Shown in pieces: positions 30,801-39,800 of a DNA stretch of 56,972 bases. How positions within the stretch are numbered: position 1 is the first letter of the stretch; each line of letters opens with the position of its first letter. The notes beneath the pieces are model-generated. The model ran no database searches, was not told where the DNA came from, and saw only the letters and a program-made list of their open reading frames with translations. This DNA is from a virus. The stretch covers positions 1-56,972 of IMG/VR virus record IMGVR_UViG_3300043654_000022. One strand, 5' to 3'. The position numbers were made by a program, and so were the translations under genes.

Positions 30801-31593
30801 TTATTTCTTTGCAGCGGACAACTCTTTCAAAGTTATCACCCCGTCGTTGAACCTTTCGAACTTTGGCTTTCCGTTGGGCGACCAGTTCGCCAATCAGCCG
30901 TCTTTCGGTTCATCGGATGCAACATGGGACCCGAAGAAGGTTTACGTTGCCGTTCACCAAAATGGAACTGACAATTGTGTTTTCGTTGCGGATGGTTCGA
31001 CCGGATGGTACCGTTTGAACCCTCACCAAGTTCCGGGCGCTGCACAAGGGCCGGAACCTGTTTGGTCTCCGTTCGGTGCAATTACGGGCGGCTTGAAGAT
31101 GGTGCAGTCGGTCGAGACCTCGCCGGGTATTAAGCAATTACTAGGTGGCGGAACTGCGCCGGGTGATAACATCTTGGTGCGCAGCTTGACAACTTTCACA
31201 GATGACGGCGTGACGTACAACGCGAATTTCTCGATGGGCAGCATCAAGTTGGCCGAGCCGGGTCAGATTGCGCTGCTCAAATTCTTGGAGTTCGATTTCT
31301 CCGGAGTGAGTCTACTGCCGACCATCAGCTATCTAATGAATGAGATTAGCGGCACGTTCACGCCGTTTGTGAACGGTACGGACGTAACTGGAAGTGTTCC
31401 GGTATTTGACCCGCCATCTCTATACGGCGAGACAATCGCCCCAACATCGTACAGCCCGAATCGCTACTATTTTGCGTCGAATGCGTCGCTCGCAAAGTGC
31501 CGCCACATGCAGGTTAAGGTGGATTTCGGTAGCACTTCGAATGGCGATGAAATGTACAGCATGACCATCTTTGGACGCCACGTCATAGAATAA
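27805..31593 (+). CDS. tail nozzle (tail tubular protein B)-like protein
   Basis: Start at ATG 27805 (GGACAAGGAAAG site) rather than TTG 27790. 1262 aa. The N-terminus has RYTPIFMDRAFTGLYTQRA and NRLTLQRRPGM; the C-terminal half has RIWGSNDQSVNFSGGPDT, VVRLVKTPQGIVTFLTDSIEMIGG and VYAGEIYFFAADNSFKVITPS. These resemble nozzle proteins that close the podoviral tail tube. At least two copies of the mobile beta module occur (residues about 117-190 and 565-640). It is longer than the 800-residue T7 homologue because of these insertions. Confidence 0.72.
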   Translation: MTNPFAASGGPPQKQPRYTPIFMDRAFTGLYTQRAVLHDPSDVYTARFYGGRPDALLGGLNIELTNRLTLQRRPGMVPFRTSPGEGASYATAPDRAFSFQLSDGTIRVIIDTQDSGLLAITSVANASAGSTVYTGTFPGGASNGYAGLSFLVAGFVTNSQNNGTFICTASTTTTLTLSNALGISETHAATADTAGGVYWDRQDGTATLLVAKSPGAGQMYFISVAGVLYMGDGIDTRKYTPLNPNGTIWNWGIVAPTNQPALTLTPSGAAATRWQINTNFTTMGLTEDTNATPLIWQLISVNADGSNPPPSQFGTAGTGEPSWPQAEGATVVDSGVTWLNMGIVSPIAVKTFYTDLGIGGGYASENFSQPGAGTAVNSVYGNFKNSGGLGNTGGALPAFSGAYPGPSGGYFNNNTHWFAIGSFNTAIQMAAMRWKPTHSYANWSPTGANASIAGTPDFILTANLPSTTGAPVYLFVPKIGGTSGSGYNPFPSGSVAGNAVTDNQLRWLCLGQAAWQASFAYTPWTAQGNLFGCIFDGANFQVCVTSSGLGLSGTHIPGTAIATAASITVTNSGTTTIFTKNAGSWLYTPVAGEQITTTGFANAANNATFQVISSTSNTIIVGVNTGSPETASATITLSPWATGYGSTTVDGGITWTCVGQNVPWVAGSGTTGIWHFPVNGFQPPGPSQQFGGSEVNESGFVQAVINSGKSGPTTPPVWPTTIGSTVTDAGSPTITWQTAAAIASQSLAWSFGLAYAYSYKARPLDDFYSPLPLGGGATPPGGAPLGIPKGSETNAISSASPVNQITGANTGSVNTIQGDYSADPQVDTIVIWRSADTASGSGTMFELTEIPNIPALAGVVKWKFNDYLPSVATGIFPGLNILLPAPIDGVNNPPLSTFLPQVYNYQRIWGSNDQSVNFSGGPDTSVGNPNEAFNVADELPFLAPVVRLVKTPQGIVTFLTDSIEMIGGGPATATFFSVTMAPGVGLLSYNACDVYAGEIYFFAADNSFKVITPSLNLSNFGFPLGDQFANQPSFGSSDATWDPKKVYVAVHQNGTDNCVFVADGSTGWYRLNPHQVPGAAQGPEPVWSPFGAITGGLKMVQSVETSPGIKQLLGGGTAPGDNILVRSLTTFTDDGVTYNANFSMGSIKLAEPGQIALLKFLEFDFSGVSLLPTISYLMNEISGTFTPFVNGTDVTGSVPVFDPPSLYGETIAPTSYSPNRYYFASNASLAKCRHMQVKVDFGSTSNGDEMYSMTIFGRHVIE

Positions 31594-31600
31594 GAGGAAT

Positions 31601-33376
31601 ATGTCGGACAACTCGAATCTAATCAATGAGGAGAATATTCCGGGCAACTGGGAACCAGTAGAGTCCAATCCTATTGTTCCCGGAGCAGCACCGAAAGGTG
31701 CTCCTGCGCCGCCGGTTCCTCACGACATGCCACAATTTTTCTCAGGCTCAATGCCGCCAGCGTTGCAGCATGACGTAGCATTCGTAGGCACAGAGGTTGG
31801 CACGCCGCGCATCCCGAAGTATTCGTTGATGCCGTTCGGCAACCAGAGTAGCCCGTTTACAAACGCCGCTGCGCAAAGCACGGCAATAAAAGTTGTGGAG
31901 ACCACGCCGTCGAGTGGTGGAGGCGGCGGGTCGTCATCGATAGAGTTGATTATTCCGTCGATTTTCACTCCGGTTGACCAAACTGTGGTGTTGCCGGGAC
32001 CTTTGGCATTTGCTCTGGCAACGGAACTTCCGGGAACTTATCTCGGCGTTCCAAGCGGCGCGGGATTAGGCGCACTGGAAGCATTTAACGTCGTAAGCAA
32101 TCTAACGGGCGCTGGCGGGTCGGCCACGGTAACGGTAACGAGTACACCAAGCACGGCGACATCGTGGGCGCTTCTACCCATTGTTACAAAAAATGGATAC
32201 GCCGGGGCGGGATTAGGCGCGTGGACTGGGATAACTGGAAACGACGGGCTTAAAGGCACGTTCATCAAAAATATAGCCGGAACTTCCCCGGTTTCTGTTT
32301 CAGAGCCGCTCATCGCCAACGATACAGCGACCTTGGCTTTAGCTATTTTTTCCGGGCCTCTGCCTACTATAGTTCAGCAGAATACGGCGTCGTCGTGGAC
32401 CGGGCAAACCATGTCCAAGGCTTACGGAAGTAGCAACACTGCGGGAAACACATTATTCATTATTTTTCAATACACGCTTTCTTCCACCGCCTTTGGTGTG
32501 TCCGCTTCCGACACAGCCGGAAACTCCTACGTAACCTTGGCTTCTACCTTTGGAGGAAGCACGGCAATCGGAGCCACAGCGCAATTGATTATGATTGCTC
32601 CTGCTTGCTTGGGCGGTGCTAACACCGTCAACGTAAAAGTAACGGGAGGCAGCGGAGCAACCCCGACAGGTTTGCTTCAAATTTTTGAAATTGCTCCGAT
32701 AGCCGCAGGCGCGGGTGTCCCCTTTTTCCACCCCCTTTTTCCGGGAGATATTCCACCCATCAATTTAAGTTCAGTTGGTAACGGCGGAATACAAAACATC
32801 CTTGGTTTAGCAAACGGGGGCACTAAATCCGATTTGTCCGGTACGGGTGGAGTTCACCAATTCGTGTCGCAAGCCAGTGCTGGCGCGGCACTCACTGTTG
32901 TTCAGCCGGATTTTTCTGACCTAGCTGGCGCGGCTGGGCAGAAAGCTACCAGCTATAACGGTGTCGCATTGGTTGCAAACGGCTTAGTGTCAGAAACAGC
33001 ACAAGCGGACTTGACTGGACAAACAGCAGCGAAAGCTACAACGACGCTTTACGCAGTCCCGACGACAGCCCAGTATCGTCTGTCTTGGAATGCCAAGGTC
33101 ACCACGGTGGACCCGGGGAGTTCGACTCTCGGTGCTTTAACTATTACGTATACAGACGCCGATAACACAGTTCAAACGATTGTGATGTCCGCACAAGATG
33201 CAACGGGTGCTAATGTCACGACGAACACGGGAAATTTGACCACTTCGGTCTTGTTGGGCAACACGCACATGTTGAATTGTCGCTCAGGCACCAACATTCA
33301 GTATGCTTTCGCGTACGCGTCCGGCACCCCAGCAACAATGGCTTACAACCTTCATCTAAAACTTGAGTCTCTTTAA
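31601..33376 (+). CDS. fibre or tail-spike-like structural protein, 591 aa
   Basis: A proline-rich N-terminus (residues 20-60), a GGGGGSSS hinge, then long A/G/T/S-rich beta segments and a C-terminal AQYRLSWNAKVTTVDPGSS...FAYASGTPATMAYNLHLKLE sheet. The last 120 residues have the look of a fibre head. It follows the nozzle gene and likely forms the appendage. No catalytic motif is seen. Confidence 0.7.
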   Translation: MSDNSNLINEENIPGNWEPVESNPIVPGAAPKGAPAPPVPHDMPQFFSGSMPPALQHDVAFVGTEVGTPRIPKYSLMPFGNQSSPFTNAAAQSTAIKVVETTPSSGGGGGSSSIELIIPSIFTPVDQTVVLPGPLAFALATELPGTYLGVPSGAGLGALEAFNVVSNLTGAGGSATVTVTSTPSTATSWALLPIVTKNGYAGAGLGAWTGITGNDGLKGTFIKNIAGTSPVSVSEPLIANDTATLALAIFSGPLPTIVQQNTASSWTGQTMSKAYGSSNTAGNTLFIIFQYTLSSTAFGVSASDTAGNSYVTLASTFGGSTAIGATAQLIMIAPACLGGANTVNVKVTGGSGATPTGLLQIFEIAPIAAGAGVPFFHPLFPGDIPPINLSSVGNGGIQNILGLANGGTKSDLSGTGGVHQFVSQASAGAALTVVQPDFSDLAGAAGQKATSYNGVALVANGLVSETAQADLTGQTAAKATTTLYAVPTTAQYRLSWNAKVTTVDPGSSTLGALTITYTDADNTVQTIVMSAQDATGANVTTNTGNLTTSVLLGNTHMLNCRSGTNIQYAFAYASGTPATMAYNLHLKLESL

Positions 33377-33377
33377 A

Positions 33378-33800
33378 ATGATTCAGTTCGGCGAATCAAT
33401 TGTGGACGACCAGTCCCAGATTAGTGAGTGGACTAAAACGGACCCGTATCACTTTCACCAACTCGACTATTCTGGCCCCGGCTGGTGGTTGACAGGTAGT
33501 GGATTACTTGCATTCACTCTCTTAGATGAGCGTGGCCCCCTATGCTACGTTCGCTTGGATGAGGAAGATGGGCGCATCCGCATTCATACGCAGTTCGCAC
33601 CGGAGGCGGTCGTATCCAAACGCCGCCTTTTGGTGGGAATGATTCAGTGTGTGACCAAACTGATTGAACTGTACCGCCCCACTCACAACGGGATGGTGTT
33701 CAACTCGGTCAGCCCAAGTTTGATTGCCTTTATGGGCAAGCGTTTCGGTTTCATGTCAGTTGGTAACGACGATTACCGACTAGACTTCGAGGACAAATAA
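33378..33800 (+). CDS. GNAT-like internal protein, 140 aa
   Basis: The start at 33378 follows the previous TAA by 1 nt. The sequence runs helix, strand (LLAFTLLDERGPLCYVRLDEE), helix (LLVGMIQCVTKLIELY), then a final MVFNSVSPSLIAFMGKRFGF segment that matches the last motif of GNAT acetyltransferase folds. Podoviruses commonly carry such a protein between nozzle and internal virion genes. The fold match is inferred by eye. Confidence 0.55.
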   Translation: MIQFGESIVDDQSQISEWTKTDPYHFHQLDYSGPGWWLTGSGLLAFTLLDERGPLCYVRLDEEDGRIRIHTQFAPEAVVSKRRLLVGMIQCVTKLIELYRPTHNGMVFNSVSPSLIAFMGKRFGFMSVGNDDYRLDFEDK

Positions 33801-34421
33801 ATGTGTGGACCATCCGGCGCAGAGACCTCCCTACAAAACCAAAGTGCGGGATTCTCAACACAGTTAATGAATAATTATGCGCAACTTTTCGGCCAGCAGC
33901 AAAGCGTGTTAAAAGGTTTGAACGCCTCGGTTAATCCTATCGTTGCGGCAGGACCGAGTCAGCGCGGATTCTCGGGGGCGGAAACCGCCGCGCTCAATAC
34001 CTCGGCAATTAACCGTGCAGGCGCAGCAGCCACGAACGCGCTGCAAGCTGCGCGTACTTTCGGAGCAGGACAGGGTGGCGGGGGAACCAGCGGATTGACC
34101 TCTGGTATCACGAAGCAGATTGAGTCGTCAGTTGCATCCCAGCAAGCCGGAAATTTGGCTACCACGGAAGGCAACATCGAGCAAGCCGATTGGGCAACAG
34201 GCAATCAGAACTACTTTAAAGCATTGGGCGCGGAAGAGGGTATAGCCCAAATGTACAATCCGAACGGGGCACAAAGCGGAGCAATCGGAGCTAACCAAGA
34301 ATCGTTCGGTGAAGCAAGCAAAATTAATCAAGAGAACAACGCTCTTGGTCAAGATGTCGCAGGCTTCTTGACGGCAGCAGCCGGAAGTGCTGGCGACATT
34401 GTGAAGGGGTTTAAGAGATAA
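33801..34421 (+). CDS. internal virion-type protein, 206 aa
   Basis: Starts MCGPSG 1 nt after the previous stop. Rich in G, A, Q, N and S with few charges; the C-terminal amphipathic helix is VAGFLTAAAGSAGDIVKGF. This profile is typical of the small internal or ejection proteins (T7 gp14-like) that leave the capsid at infection. Identification is by position and composition. Confidence 0.65.
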   Translation: MCGPSGAETSLQNQSAGFSTQLMNNYAQLFGQQQSVLKGLNASVNPIVAAGPSQRGFSGAETAALNTSAINRAGAAATNALQAARTFGAGQGGGGTSGLTSGITKQIESSVASQQAGNLATTEGNIEQADWATGNQNYFKALGAEEGIAQMYNPNGAQSGAIGANQESFGEASKINQENNALGQDVAGFLTAAAGSAGDIVKGFKR

Positions 34422-34425
34422 TTTT

Positions 34426-34647
34426 ATGGAAAACAAATCACGCCCAGCAGCGCCTCCGATGTTCACATCAGACGATGCCACGATGCCGCCACCGGAAACT
34501 GTTTCAGCCCCGGCCCCGACGGTGTCGGTAGAGACGCCGAAATCAACTAGTGACAGAGTTATGGGCGGCATTTCAGCCCTCGGCAACGCAGCCTACAAGG
34601 GTCTCTCGTACGCGAACGCAAGACGCGCTCGACAAGACGCCAACTAA
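34426..34647 (+). CDS. small Pro-rich protein, 73 aa
   Basis: A Pro/Thr/Ala-rich N-terminal half and a basic helical end GISALGNAAYKGLSYANARRARQD. It lies between internal virion genes and ends just before a promoter. It may be a fourth ejection protein or a fragment. No family is recognised. Confidence 0.6.
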   Translation: MENKSRPAAPPMFTSDDATMPPPETVSAPAPTVSVETPKSTSDRVMGGISALGNAAYKGLSYANARRARQDAN

Positions 34648-34652
34648 ACAGC

Positions 34653-34681
34653 TTGACAACCACCCTGAAATATGGTATATT
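34653..34681 (+). promoter_or_regulatory. sigma70-type promoter before the internal virion protein genes
   Basis: TTGACA at 34653-34658, 17-nt spacer, TATATT at 34676-34681. It lies in the only gap of this block and 14 nt before the next ATG. Confidence 0.8.
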
Positions 34682-34695
34682 GAATAGAGGATAAA

Positions 34696-36816
34696 ATGGG
34701 AACAGATATCACTCAAGGTTTGCCGTTGGAAGTTCAGCAGGCCATCGCCCCAGCACAATCGGGACCCCAGCCGACAGGTTTTAACGGTCCACAAGGCAAC
34801 ACCTACGACTCTGGCGTGGCCCGTGTGCCTGCGCCACAAATCCCATTGCGACCCTCAGACCAGCCGGACGATTCAGAAGCCCCAGATATCCACCCAGTGG
34901 ACGCGATGGCATCGGCCTTCATTGGCCATTTAATTGACAAAGACAAGCCTGTGCAGCCAGCGCCCTCGACATCGGGCCGTCAACCCGGCTCGTTTGCGGA
35001 CAAGCTGGCAGGCGCTGCGAGCGCACTCGGTACAGGTTTGGGCGACATGCGCACAGGCGGCGACCCCGGACAAGGTCACGGCTGGTTGAGCGCGGTAGGC
35101 GCAACTTTGAATGCGCGCAGCGAGCGTGTTTCGAGAGAGAAACAGCAACAGTTTGAAAACAGCGAGCGCTTAAAAAGCGACCAAGTTAACTTGGCGCAAG
35201 CGAACATGAACATGGTTATGCATGCTCGCGCAATCCAGATGCAGGACAAGACTATCCGTGATGCAGGTGCCGCGTCTTCTGCCCACTTCATGGACACGAT
35301 GCGCGACAACTACAAAGTTCAAGACAACATCAACCAGAGCAAAATAGGTGAGATGATGACAGACCCACAGTTTGCTCGTACTCACACTGCGCGCATCACA
35401 GGGTATGAGCCCATGTTGGGAGCGGACGGTAAACCGAAGATGGATTCGGCTGGATTGCCGATTGAGTCGCCGCTTTACAGTGTTGTGAATATTGGCGCTG
35501 GGGACACGAGTACTCAGTATACAGTTCCTGCCACAGTCGCAAAGAAGTGGGCAGATGCCGGATTGCAATCAGTTCCGCCGGGGACTATGATGCCCGCTTC
35601 GGCAGCGAACAAGTTGGATGTCCAAGCGGAAAGATACGGAACGACTCTCGGCCTTTTGAATCTTGGCAAGGTCCAGCCTCTTCCGAGCAATGTTAAGGAC
35701 CAGATGGTCAGCGCATTACAGGACCCAGAAGTTCAACACGCTGTCGCAATGCAGCCGGGCAGCCCGCTCGCTGGATTGTATGATGCTCAAGCCACCGTGG
35801 CGCAGCACGTAACTGCGGCACAACAACAGCTTGACGCGGCGCAGAAGTCAGGCAACCCGCAAGCAGTACAGGCCGCACAAGACAACTTGAAGAAGGTCCA
35901 GTTGACGGCTCAAAACGTGGACTCTACCATCAACAATGGATTCACGGATGGGGAACGCAACAGTTACGCAAAGCAGAAAGAAGCCGAGGACAAGGAAGCG
36001 CAGAAGGAAGCACACGAAAACGCACGCGACGCGGAGACGGCAAGACACAATCGCGCGGAAGAAGTCATCAAACGCGCGGAAGGCGGCAACAGCCCGGAAG
36101 ACATCAACAACGCTGCCGAACTCCTTGCTACCGCAAATGAGGACCCGAGCCAACTATCGAAGCGCGCAAAGGGTTACCAGAAAACGATTGACGCGGCGGC
36201 TGACTACTCGTGGGCAAAGTACGGCAAGCCGTGGTCGCCTGCGGATGCACAAAGCGAATACAAGTACGCGACGACCAGCCAGAACCAGAACGTCCTTAAG
36301 CTGATTAATGGCGTGGTCGAGCCGAACGGAGCGTTGGAAATTGCGCAAAAGGCTGCACAAGGTTTGACTGGTTTCGACAACCAGACCTTGAACAAGGTCT
36401 TCAACACTGCCAAAGCAGAATTTGGCGATGCAAAAATCACTGACTTCCATACCGCTATGCTTGGTCTCGCCGACGAGTACAGCAAAATTATGGGCGGCGG
36501 CAACGCCAGCGACACGGGCCGTCAACAGGCTCTCGACCTTTTGAAGGATGCATATTCGAAGGGTCAGATGGCTGGCGCAGTCGCCATCATTAAGAAGGAC
36601 ATCGCGGCGCGCCAAAAGGCCATTATCGGAAATAACCGCTACTTGCAGCGCCAATATCTTGGACCACAAGGCATCACTACCACGATGATTGCGCCGAACG
36701 GCCAGAAGCAGGAAATTCCTGCAAGCCAAGTGGATTACTTCAAGGCCAAGGGCGCACACATTCAGACGAAGGACGAATACAACAAGTCGCTCCCAGCACC
36801 ACCACCAGTACAGTAA
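34696..36816 (+). CDS. internal virion (ejection) protein, 706 aa
   Basis: An N-terminal Pro/Gln-rich region (1-90) and long helical segments with repeated A, Q and K (about 130-220, 350-480). No catalytic motif is seen. Size, helical content and position between nozzle or fibre genes and a 1500-residue partner match the T7 gp15-type protein that forms part of the DNA-ejection conduit. The ATG is 14 nt behind the -10 box, so the leader is very short; the GAGGAT at 34687 is the ribosome site. Confidence 0.65.
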   Translation: MGTDITQGLPLEVQQAIAPAQSGPQPTGFNGPQGNTYDSGVARVPAPQIPLRPSDQPDDSEAPDIHPVDAMASAFIGHLIDKDKPVQPAPSTSGRQPGSFADKLAGAASALGTGLGDMRTGGDPGQGHGWLSAVGATLNARSERVSREKQQQFENSERLKSDQVNLAQANMNMVMHARAIQMQDKTIRDAGAASSAHFMDTMRDNYKVQDNINQSKIGEMMTDPQFARTHTARITGYEPMLGADGKPKMDSAGLPIESPLYSVVNIGAGDTSTQYTVPATVAKKWADAGLQSVPPGTMMPASAANKLDVQAERYGTTLGLLNLGKVQPLPSNVKDQMVSALQDPEVQHAVAMQPGSPLAGLYDAQATVAQHVTAAQQQLDAAQKSGNPQAVQAAQDNLKKVQLTAQNVDSTINNGFTDGERNSYAKQKEAEDKEAQKEAHENARDAETARHNRAEEVIKRAEGGNSPEDINNAAELLATANEDPSQLSKRAKGYQKTIDAAADYSWAKYGKPWSPADAQSEYKYATTSQNQNVLKLINGVVEPNGALEIAQKAAQGLTGFDNQTLNKVFNTAKAEFGDAKITDFHTAMLGLADEYSKIMGGGNASDTGRQQALDLLKDAYSKGQMAGAVAIIKKDIAARQKAIIGNNRYLQRQYLGPQGITTTMIAPNGQKQEIPASQVDYFKAKGAHIQTKDEYNKSLPAPPPVQ

Positions 36817-36831
36817 CGCGAGTGAGATGAA

Positions 36832-39800
36832 ATGACCGACCAGAATCAAGATTGGTTTTCACAGAACGCACAAGGCCAGCCTCAACAGCCCGCCCAGCCT
36901 GCGACACCCGCAACAGCAGCGCCAGCAGCCGCGCCTGCGGCAGCCCCGCAGGCTTCGGGAAACTGGTTCACGGATAATGGAGCACCAGTTTCGGCTGCGG
37001 CTCCGCAAACCGGACGAGAGCAAAGTAATGCGGCGGTTGACCGAGAGTTGGCAGCGCACCCACAAGCGCCGGAAAACTATGGCTTCACCTTGGGCAACAT
37101 GTTTCACAAGGCTGTCGGCGGCGCAAAAGACGTGGTTCGTTTCGCTGCCGATGTGTCGAAGGACATCTCGGACGCGAACAAGCCTCTATTCTTTGGCGGT
37201 GCAGAATCCGGGCAGCAAGAGAGCACTTTTCACAAGTATGTGATGGCCCCTGCGGAAGAGCAGAATAAGAAAGGGCAAGAGGGCGACCAGCCGTGGTATG
37301 AGTCAGTAGGTCACTCCATCGCTGCGGCTATTCCGCTCGTTGGTCCGTGGGCGGCATCGGAAGCCGAAAAGGCTGGACAGACGCAAGATATTGGCGGCAC
37401 CGTCGCAGAAGTTGCCGGACAGGCGTTGGCTGGAAAGGGATTGGAAGTTGGCGCTGAGCACGTTATTGGCGGCTCAACCCGAGTTGCCGGGGCTGTGGCA
37501 GAGAAGGTGGCGACGAGATTGGGCGCATCGCCAAAGACAGCGGAGACAATCGGCAACATTGCATCTATTGGAGCAATCAAGCCGTTGGATGCGCACATGG
37601 AAGCGCTCGACGTTGCTGTGGACTCGCATATCTCTGCGGAGAAGAACTTTGACGCGGCGAACAAGGCGGCAGAGGCAGCGCAAGCGCAAGTAGACGCGAA
37701 CCCAAACGACGCGGGAGCGAAGGCGGATTTGGGAGCGGCACAAAAGGACCTTGTCAAGGCTGGCGCGGTTCGCGACTCAGCAGAGGCTGCGGTAGACAAG
37801 ATTCAGGATAATATCCTAAAGAGTTTGACACCCATCGACTGGTCGAAGTTGAGTTTGGAGAGTGTCGCCAACATCACTAATAAGGTGTTGAGTTCCAAAC
37901 CAGCCGACATAGCGAAGGGATTGATGGGCGTGACCTCGGACTTCCAAACTGCGCTGACCCGCTTCGCAAACATGGCGGGGAAGGCATCCGGGGTAAGATT
38001 CCGCGACGCGCTCAAAGACGTTTCGAGCGACATCAAGTCCATCATTAACGCCGACGTTGATAACAAAATTGTTGACCCGAACTCAGCAGCGGATGCCGTG
38101 GACCAGCATATCTATCAGAATATCGAGAACCCGTTGCAGCGTGCATCTGGTGCAACCCGCGATGAAAATGTCCCAGTCGTGGACAACTTCCGCGCACGAG
38201 CGGAAGCCCGCATCGACAAGTACTTTCAAGACAACCCCGGTAAGGCTGGCGGAGTAGACGAAGAGAAGGCCATCAAGGAAAAGTTGTTGGACCGCGTCAT
38301 GCGAGAGCAAGATTTGGGCGGTGATGTAACCACCCCGCGTGAACCAAATTTGTACGAGGCTGAGAGCATCCGTCAAGGCTTGAAGCAGTACGAGCCGAAC
38401 GAATCGAACGGCTTTCGTGCGGCGGCTTACGACCTTGCGAACTTCATGCGCGAGACAATCGACGAGGGCTACGAACAGCGCGGCGTTTCAGGAGTGAAGG
38501 AATCGCGTCTAGTTGAATCGAAACTAATCGACATCTCGAAGGGCCTGCGCAAAGCTCAAACATTGTTTGAAGCACAGCAGGCCGTTCCTGCGATGCAGAA
38601 GATTTGGCATGGCGCGAAAGCTGCGGCTTACGTCGCAACCCTTGGCTCTCTCCTACTCCAAAGTCCACATGGCGCACTTATAGGATTGGGGGGATTGTGG
38701 GAAGACCTCTACAAGGCGAACACGAAAGATTTGAGCGGCAACTTGGCGCGCGCTCGTGAACTCGCGGGCCGTGAACCGGAAGCAACGGCGACCGTACCAG
38801 ATATTAACCAGCAGCCGCCAACCAGCGGAGCGGGTCCCTCTATCGGTAGTGGTCCTAAGCCGACCCCTCCAAGCGTTCCGCCCCCTACACCGCCAGAGGC
38901 TGCGGTACGTCCACCGATTAACCACACACTGAACGGAGAACTCGCTGCGTACTTCCCAGACGCGACCCGTGGAACGACGCCGGACGAGTACAATGCCTTG
39001 ATAGACCGATTCAACGCGGATTATCAAGCGAAGCTGCGCGGCGTTACTGACTTCAAGGCGAAGAACCCGGACCAGCCTCTTCCGGAAGGTGTTGCGGAAG
39101 AGTGGGCAGCGGCTAAGCAGTTGAAGGGCACGATTGAAAGAGAGGGCGCGAAGGAAGACGCTAAAATTGAGCAGGAGAACCAGAAGCGCCAACAGCAATA
39201 CCAGAAGGAACTTCTCAAGTATCAGGCGAAGAACCAAGCAGAGATTACGAAGGCACAAGCAGAGACTGCGGCGAAAGCGGAGCAAGAGAAGGCCGCTGCC
39301 GAACAAGCAGAGAAGAACCGCGTTGCTGCAATCTTGGCAGACAAAAAAGTTGCGCACGCTCCGTTTGTTAACGCTACGGAGCCTTCGACCTTGTCGGCGC
39401 GCGAGGGCACTCACGAAGTTGGCGGTCACATCCTTGTAGCGAACGCAGTGGGGCTGAACCCGACAAAGTTCTTGTCGGAGTTCCACCCGGAACTGGAGGG
39501 TACCGACTCCCACGCTCAAGTTCAAACGGACAGCAGCGGCGCTCAAGAGGGTCCAGTTGGTATCGCCCAGCGCGTGCTGACCCACCTCGGCGGTCCCGCG
39601 TGGGACGAAGTTCACAACAACATTCCTGCGGACGTGAACGACAGAGCCAGCGGCGATTTTGATGAAGCGAAGCGCATTCTGCGCGAAGAGAGCAGCTTGA
39701 ACCCGCGTCAGCAGAAGATGCTGTATGACGCGTTGTATGACAAGGCGAAGGAAATTGTATCGAATCCAGACGCTGTGGCTATCGCGAAAACGAACGCCGC

